Assembly: GCA_934378025.1 (NCBI GenBank)
Contig: CAKRPM010000040.1
Span: 1 to 8,992, forward strand
DNA: 8,992 nt
From: an uncultured Eubacteriales bacterium
Lineage (GTDB): Bacteria; Bacillota; Clostridia; Oscillospirales; QAKW01
Reading direction: 5' to 3'
Shown here piece by piece: positions 6,108 to 8,992 of the stretch (within the stretch, counting starts at the first letter, position 1; every line of letters begins with the position of its first letter). The translations under genes and the position numbers were made by a program. Below the pieces are notes generated by a model. That model did not search any database and was not told where the DNA came from. It worked only from the letters and a program-made list of their open reading frames with translations.

Positions 6108-7274
6108 TTATTGAATATAGTCGTTTGTGTCGGCGCTTAGACCTTTTTTTGTGAGCTCTTTGTTGAGATATTCCACAATAAAGGTATAAATTACCGAGAA
6201 AAGCGGAACGCCGATTAAAAGCCCCCAGAATCCGAAGATTCCGCCGAAAAGCAAAATGGCAAAGATAATCCAAAGTGCACTGATATTGAGTTTTTTGCCT
6301 TGAATTTTCGGCCCGTATATATTGCCGTCGATTTGCTGAAGCACAATGTCGAAGATTAAAAAATACAGTGCTTTCAGCGGGCTTTGAATGAAAATAATCA
6401 ATACGCAGGGAATACAGCCGATCGTACCGCCGAAAAAGGGAATGATACTGAAAATACCGATCATAACCGCCATAAGAACAGGATACGGGAATTTGAAGAT
6501 AACACATCCCAAATAAATCAATATGGCGTCGATCAGCGAGGTGGTGATGCGTCCGACAATATATCCGCTCATTTTTTCGTTGGTAATATTGCCGACATCG
6601 ATCAGCTTTTCAGCGTGTTCCTTTTTGACGCAGCCGTAAAGAAGCTTTTTGGTGCGACCGATCAGCGATTCCTTGGAAAGCAACATATACACGGAAATAA
6701 CAATACCGACAAATGTGTTTACAAGAGCTCCCGTAATGGAAACAGTAACATTGACAACCGATGGGATCAGACTGCTGATGGCGTTGGCGATATATTCAAC
6801 GGATTTTGTTAAATACTCCGCGATTTTTTCGCTGTTTTGCGCGTAAAGCTCGTTGATTTTCGGGTGTTCTTCAACATACTGATTGAGCTGTGCCATCAAA
6901 TTTTTGATGTTTTCGGGAATGTTATTGATGAGTGAGGCAATACTGCTGATCAATCCCGGAATGATAAAGTAAAACAGGGAAAATAAAAGTCCGACAAAGA
7001 TAATATAGGTACATACAAGGGACAGTCCCCGACGCATTTTTGGATTTTTCGGTTTAAAAAACACAAATTTTTCAAGCCATTTCATAATCGGATTGAGCAA
7101 ATATGCAATGGCAAATCCGATATAAAACGGGGTAAACATCCAAAATGCTTTGCAAACGTATTTCCAAACCGTATCAAATTTGTAGAGAAAGCATGCAAAT
7201 AAAATCGAGCATGCGATGATCAAAAAAGTGATCAGCGATTTTTTCTTTTCTTCTTTTGTAATAAAAATTTTCAT
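6108..7274 (-). CDS. AI-2E family transporter (PerM/YdiK-type membrane protein)
   Basis: This 388-residue integral membrane protein has the layout of the AI-2E (formerly UPF0118) family. Hydrophobic segments lie at about 13-30, 41-61 and 84-106, followed by a polar, partly helical loop (110-165), and further membrane segments at about 172-199, 244-260, 264-297, 299-315 and 333-367. The region QQIDGNIYGPKIQGKKLNIS (313-332), followed by GGIFGFWGLLIGVPL (344-358), is the characteristic C-terminal block. Family members have been linked to autoinducer-2 export, sodium/proton antiport or unknown cargo, so the substrate should not be taken from the name. ATG 7274 lies 2 bases after the stop of the upstream pseudouridine synthase gene. 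A GGAG (7282-7285) lies inside that gene's last codons, consistent with translational coupling. Confidence 0.9.
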   Translation of the reverse strand: MKIFITKEEKKKSLITFLIIACSILFACFLYKFDTVWKYVCKAFWMFTPFYIGFAIAYLLNPIMKWLEKFVFFKPKNPKMRRGLSLVCTYIIFVGLLFSLFYFIIPGLISSIASLINNIPENIKNLMAQLNQYVEEHPKINELYAQNSEKIAEYLTKSVEYIANAISSLIPSVVNVTVSITGALVNTFVGIVISVYMLLSKESLIGRTKKLLYGCVKKEHAEKLIDVGNITNEKMSGYIVGRITTSLIDAILIYLGCVIFKFPYPVLMAVMIGIFSIIPFFGGTIGCIPCVLIIFIQSPLKALYFLIFDIVLQQIDGNIYGPKIQGKKLNISALWIIFAILLFGGIFGFWGLLIGVPLFSVIYTFIVEYLNKELTKKGLSADTNDYIQ

Positions 7275-7276
7275 AA

Positions 7277-8233
7277 TTACGCTCCGCTTATATAATTTTC
7301 AAAATAGATATCGGGTACCGAAAAGGTCTTTTGATTCAGGTAGGCAAGGGGACTGCCCGGATCGGTCAGTGCAAATTGAATTTTATAGGCATAAAGCGCC
7401 TGATACCGAAAGGGAAAACCATGGTTCTGTGCGGCGGTTGCATATTTGTGATCGCCGACCAACGGATGGCCGATGTGTGCAAAATGTGCGCGGATCTGAT
7501 GCGTTCGCCCGGTATATAAACGGATTTCCAGCAAGGAGCACCGACGGTTTTGCTTTAAAACGGTATAACCGGTTTTAATCGGTTTACTGTCTTGCATGGG
7601 CGTATCATAAATGTAAACCCGTTTTTCTTGTGCGTCTTTTTTTAAATAAGCGGTCATGACATCGCTTTTTTTCGGCATGGTGCCGTGTACTAAGGCCAAA
7701 TAATACTTTTCAATTTGGCGGGTTTTGATGATTTCGGAAAGTGCGCGCCCCGCTTCGGCATTTTTGGCGGCCAGAACAATGCCGCCGGTATTTTTATCGA
7801 TTCGATTGCACAACGCGGGGGTAAAGCTTGCTTCTTGTTTCGGATCGTATTGACCGCTCTTATATAGGTAATATAAGATGTAGTTAATCAGCGTGTGTGT
7901 TTTTTCATGTTCATCTTCGTGAACCAACAAGCCGGGAATTTTGTTGACAATAAGAATATTTTCATCTTCATATAAAATATCCAGCGGTGCCCGCCTGAGA
8001 TTTAAAAAGGCGGAGCCGTTTGTATCATCAAAAAATTCGTCGTTTATGTAAAGTGAAACAACGTCGCCGACCTGCAGCCGATAGGAAATTTCTTTCTTGC
8101 GCCCGTTTACCTTAATGGATTTTTTACGCAAGTGTTTATAAAGCAATGCGCCCGAAAAATTGGTAGTAACTTTATAAACGAACTTATCCAATCGTTGATC
8201 GGCGTCGTTTTTTGTAATCGTAAACTCCCTCAT
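7277..8233 (-). CDS. RluC/RluD-type 23S rRNA pseudouridine synthase
   Basis: The enzyme would isomerise specific uridines in RNA, most likely 23S rRNA, to pseudouridine. An S4 RNA-binding domain occupies about 12-63, with DQRLDKF near its start and VNGRKKEISYRLQVGD. The catalytic domain begins near 85 (ILYEDENILIVNKIPGLLVH). The catalytic aspartate is D146 in NRIDKNTGG (143-151), a variant of the common HRLDxxTSG; the aspartate and preceding arginine are kept. GRTHQIRAHFAHIGHPLVGD (242-261) is a further family block. The 318-residue length is normal. The ATG at 8233 is preceded on the minus strand by AAAGGA (8240-8245) with 6 bases of spacing. It is the first gene of a two-gene unit with the AI-2E protein. 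The exact target uridines cannot be told from sequence alone. Confidence 0.93.
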   Translation of the reverse strand: MREFTITKNDADQRLDKFVYKVTTNFSGALLYKHLRKKSIKVNGRKKEISYRLQVGDVVSLYINDEFFDDTNGSAFLNLRRAPLDILYEDENILIVNKIPGLLVHEDEHEKTHTLINYILYYLYKSGQYDPKQEASFTPALCNRIDKNTGGIVLAAKNAEAGRALSEIIKTRQIEKYYLALVHGTMPKKSDVMTAYLKKDAQEKRVYIYDTPMQDSKPIKTGYTVLKQNRRCSLLEIRLYTGRTHQIRAHFAHIGHPLVGDHKYATAAQNHGFPFRYQALYAYKIQFALTDPGSPLAYLNQKTFSVPDIYFENYISGA

Positions 8234-8253
8234 AATCTATCCTTTCATTTATT

Positions 8254-8282
8254 AGTATAATAAATTTTGTTTTATTACGCAA
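8254..8282 (-). promoter_or_regulatory. Probable promoter of the rlu/AI-2E unit
   Basis: On the minus strand TTGCGT (8277-8282), 17 bases and TATACT (8254-8259) form a plausible promoter. The -10 box is good, while the -35 box keeps only TTG. The predicted leader is short, about 14 bases, and contains the AAAGGA ribosome binding site. Confidence 0.55.
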
Positions 8283-8298
8283 TATTTTTTCAGAAAAA

Positions 8299-8327
8299 TT
8301 GACAAAGAAAACGATTTTGGATATAAT
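8299..8327 (+). promoter_or_regulatory. Perfect consensus promoter of the radC-like gene
   Basis: TTGACA (8299-8304) and TATAAT (8322-8327) match consensus at every position with a 17-base spacer. Directly upstream, TTTTTC-A-GAAAAA (8286-8298) is A/T-rich and could act as an UP element. The predicted start is near 8334, only a few bases before the AAGGAG at 8338-8343. Confidence 0.85.
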
Positions 8328-8346
8328 TGAAAAAAACAAGGAGTTG

Positions 8347-8365
8347 ATGTGTTGGTGGAACACAT
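8347..8365 (+). repeat. Palindrome/hairpin over the radC-like start codon
   Basis: ATGTGTT (8347-8353) and AACACAT (8359-8365) form a perfect 7-base-pair stem around the loop GGTGG. It lies 3 bases after the Shine-Dalgarno and covers all the candidate start codons. It could be an RNA hairpin affecting initiation, or a DNA operator at about +14 to +32 of the transcript. Either role is inference; the pairing is visible. Confidence 0.45.
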
Positions 8366-8992
8366 GCATGCAGGTCATCGGGCTCGCTTGAAGGAAAAGT
8401 TTTACCGGGTCGGGTTGGATGGCTTTATGGATCATGAAATATTAGAATACTTACTGACGTTTGCCATCCCGCAAAAGGATGTAAATCCTCTGGCGCATCG
8501 TCTGATCAATCATTTCGGTTCACTTAAGGGCGTTTTTGACGCAACATCGCACGAGCTAAAGGAATTTGACGGCATCGGCGAACATGCGGCAGCATTAATT
8601 ACGTTAATACCGCAACTTTCTCGCTGCTATTTTGACAGCGCAAGAAATAAAAAGCTGTTGTCAATGTTGCGTTTGCAGGATCGGGAAGCGTTTTTTATTC
8701 CGAAATTTATCGGTATGACCAGCGAATGTGTATTGGCGGCATTTTTAAATAACAATCGTGAAATGATTCATTTTGAAAAGATGTTTCAGGGATCGATTGA
8801 TGCCGTTAAAATAAATACGCGTACATTTATGGATGTATGTTCCCGCGTTCGTGCTACCGGCATTGTGATTGCACATAATCATTTGTCCAATCCCATTGTA
8901 TCCTCGCAAGACATTGCCACAACCTCGTCGTTGGTGGAAGCACTCAGACCGCTGAATGTTGAGGTAATTGATCATTTGGTAGTGTGCAACGG
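8349..8992 (+). CDS. radC: RadC-like JAB/JAMM domain protein, partial (3' end outside window)
   Basis: At least 214 residues of a RadC (UPF0758) homologue are visible. The N-terminal part has GHRARLKEKF (9-18), HEILEYLLTFAIPQKDVNPL (29-48) and a helix-hairpin-helix near FDGIGEHAAAL (73-83). The C-terminal JAB metalloprotease-like domain has E143 (HFEKMF), HNH (176-178), S185 and D188, the expected metal ligands and helper residues. It is divergent: the usual HNHPSG reads HNHLSN, the conserved PRE block reads NTRTF, and the S/D part of the motif is one residue closer to HNH than in typical RadC. RadC's cellular role is unsettled; the old DNA-repair label is not well supported. The start is uncertain. 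GTG 8349, TTG 8352, GTG 8355 and ATG 8364 are all in frame, and AAGGAG (8338-8343) favours 8349 or 8352. The gene has its own consensus promoter, divergent from the rlu unit. Confidence 0.88.
   Translation, partial: MLVEHMHAGHRARLKEKFYRVGLDGFMDHEILEYLLTFAIPQKDVNPLAHRLINHFGSLKGVFDATSHELKEFDGIGEHAAALITLIPQLSRCYFDSARNKKLLSMLRLQDREAFFIPKFIGMTSECVLAAFLNNNREMIHFEKMFQGSIDAVKINTRTFMDVCSRVRATGIVIAHNHLSNPIVSSQDIATTSSLVEALRPLNVEVIDHLVVCN

Noticed and set aside
6384..6846. Plus-strand open frames of 142 and 65 codons within the AI-2E gene
   Set aside because: Both are antisense to a clear membrane protein gene. The asparagine- and aspartate-rich translation is the expected reverse reading of hydrophobic codons.
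7805..7831. Possible inactivation of the pseudouridine synthase (NRIDKNTGG in place of HRLDxxTSG)
   Set aside because: The catalytic aspartate and adjacent arginine are kept, and the changed positions vary in this family, so loss of activity is not indicated.
8347..8391. A 14-codon leader peptide starting at ATG 8347
   Set aside because: It starts only 3 bases after the Shine-Dalgarno, overlaps the radC-like start out of frame and has no recognisable attenuation feature.

Overview
The window looks like ordinary chromosomal housekeeping DNA from a Gram-positive bacterium of the Bacillota, most likely class Clostridia. The clues are a transketolase split into two adjacent subunit genes, a short Bacillus/Clostridium-type glucose-6-phosphate isomerase, a secreted D-Ala-D-Ala carboxypeptidase, strong AGGAGG-type ribosome binding sites, and compact TTGACA/TATAAT promoters with 17-base spacers. 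This placement is inference; there is no rRNA or other phylogenetic marker in the window. I see no mobile element, CRISPR array, tRNA, rRNA, riboswitch or pseudogene.

Layout. The left edge holds the N-terminal half of glyA (serine hydroxymethyltransferase) on the minus strand. It is divergent from the two transketolase genes on the plus strand (701-1531 and 1545-2480). The 137-base gap between them carries one good promoter per direction and an extended inverted repeat that spans the transketolase -35 box. A strong intrinsic terminator (2485-2517) closes the transketolase unit. Next come a D-alanyl-D-alanine carboxypeptidase (2555-3694), whose Shine-Dalgarno can be buried in a hairpin, and then a pgi operon with its own extended -10 promoter: pgi (3749-5086), a small P-loop protein of unknown function (5109-5516) and a dCMP/cytidine deaminase family protein (5527-6012). 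Two back-to-back terminators (6027-6106) separate this operon from a convergent minus-strand pair: an RluC/RluD-type pseudouridine synthase (7277-8233) followed 2 bases later by an AI-2E-type membrane protein (6108-7274). At the right edge a divergent radC-like gene starts on the plus strand from a perfect consensus promoter and runs out of the window.

How the genes fit together. Transketolase and Pgi both act on fructose 6-phosphate, so the plus-strand genes link the pentose phosphate pathway with upper glycolysis. GlyA (one-carbon units) and the dCMP deaminase (dUMP supply) both feed thymidylate synthesis, but they are in different transcription units and no direct coupling is shown. The rlu/AI-2E pair and radC appear to be independent units.

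No clear new biological system is present. The points most worth a second look are the operator-like inverted repeat between glyA and the transketolase genes, the Shine-Dalgarno hairpin before the carboxypeptidase, the 135-residue P-loop protein, and the radC-like gene with a palindrome at its start and a metal-site spacing one residue short.
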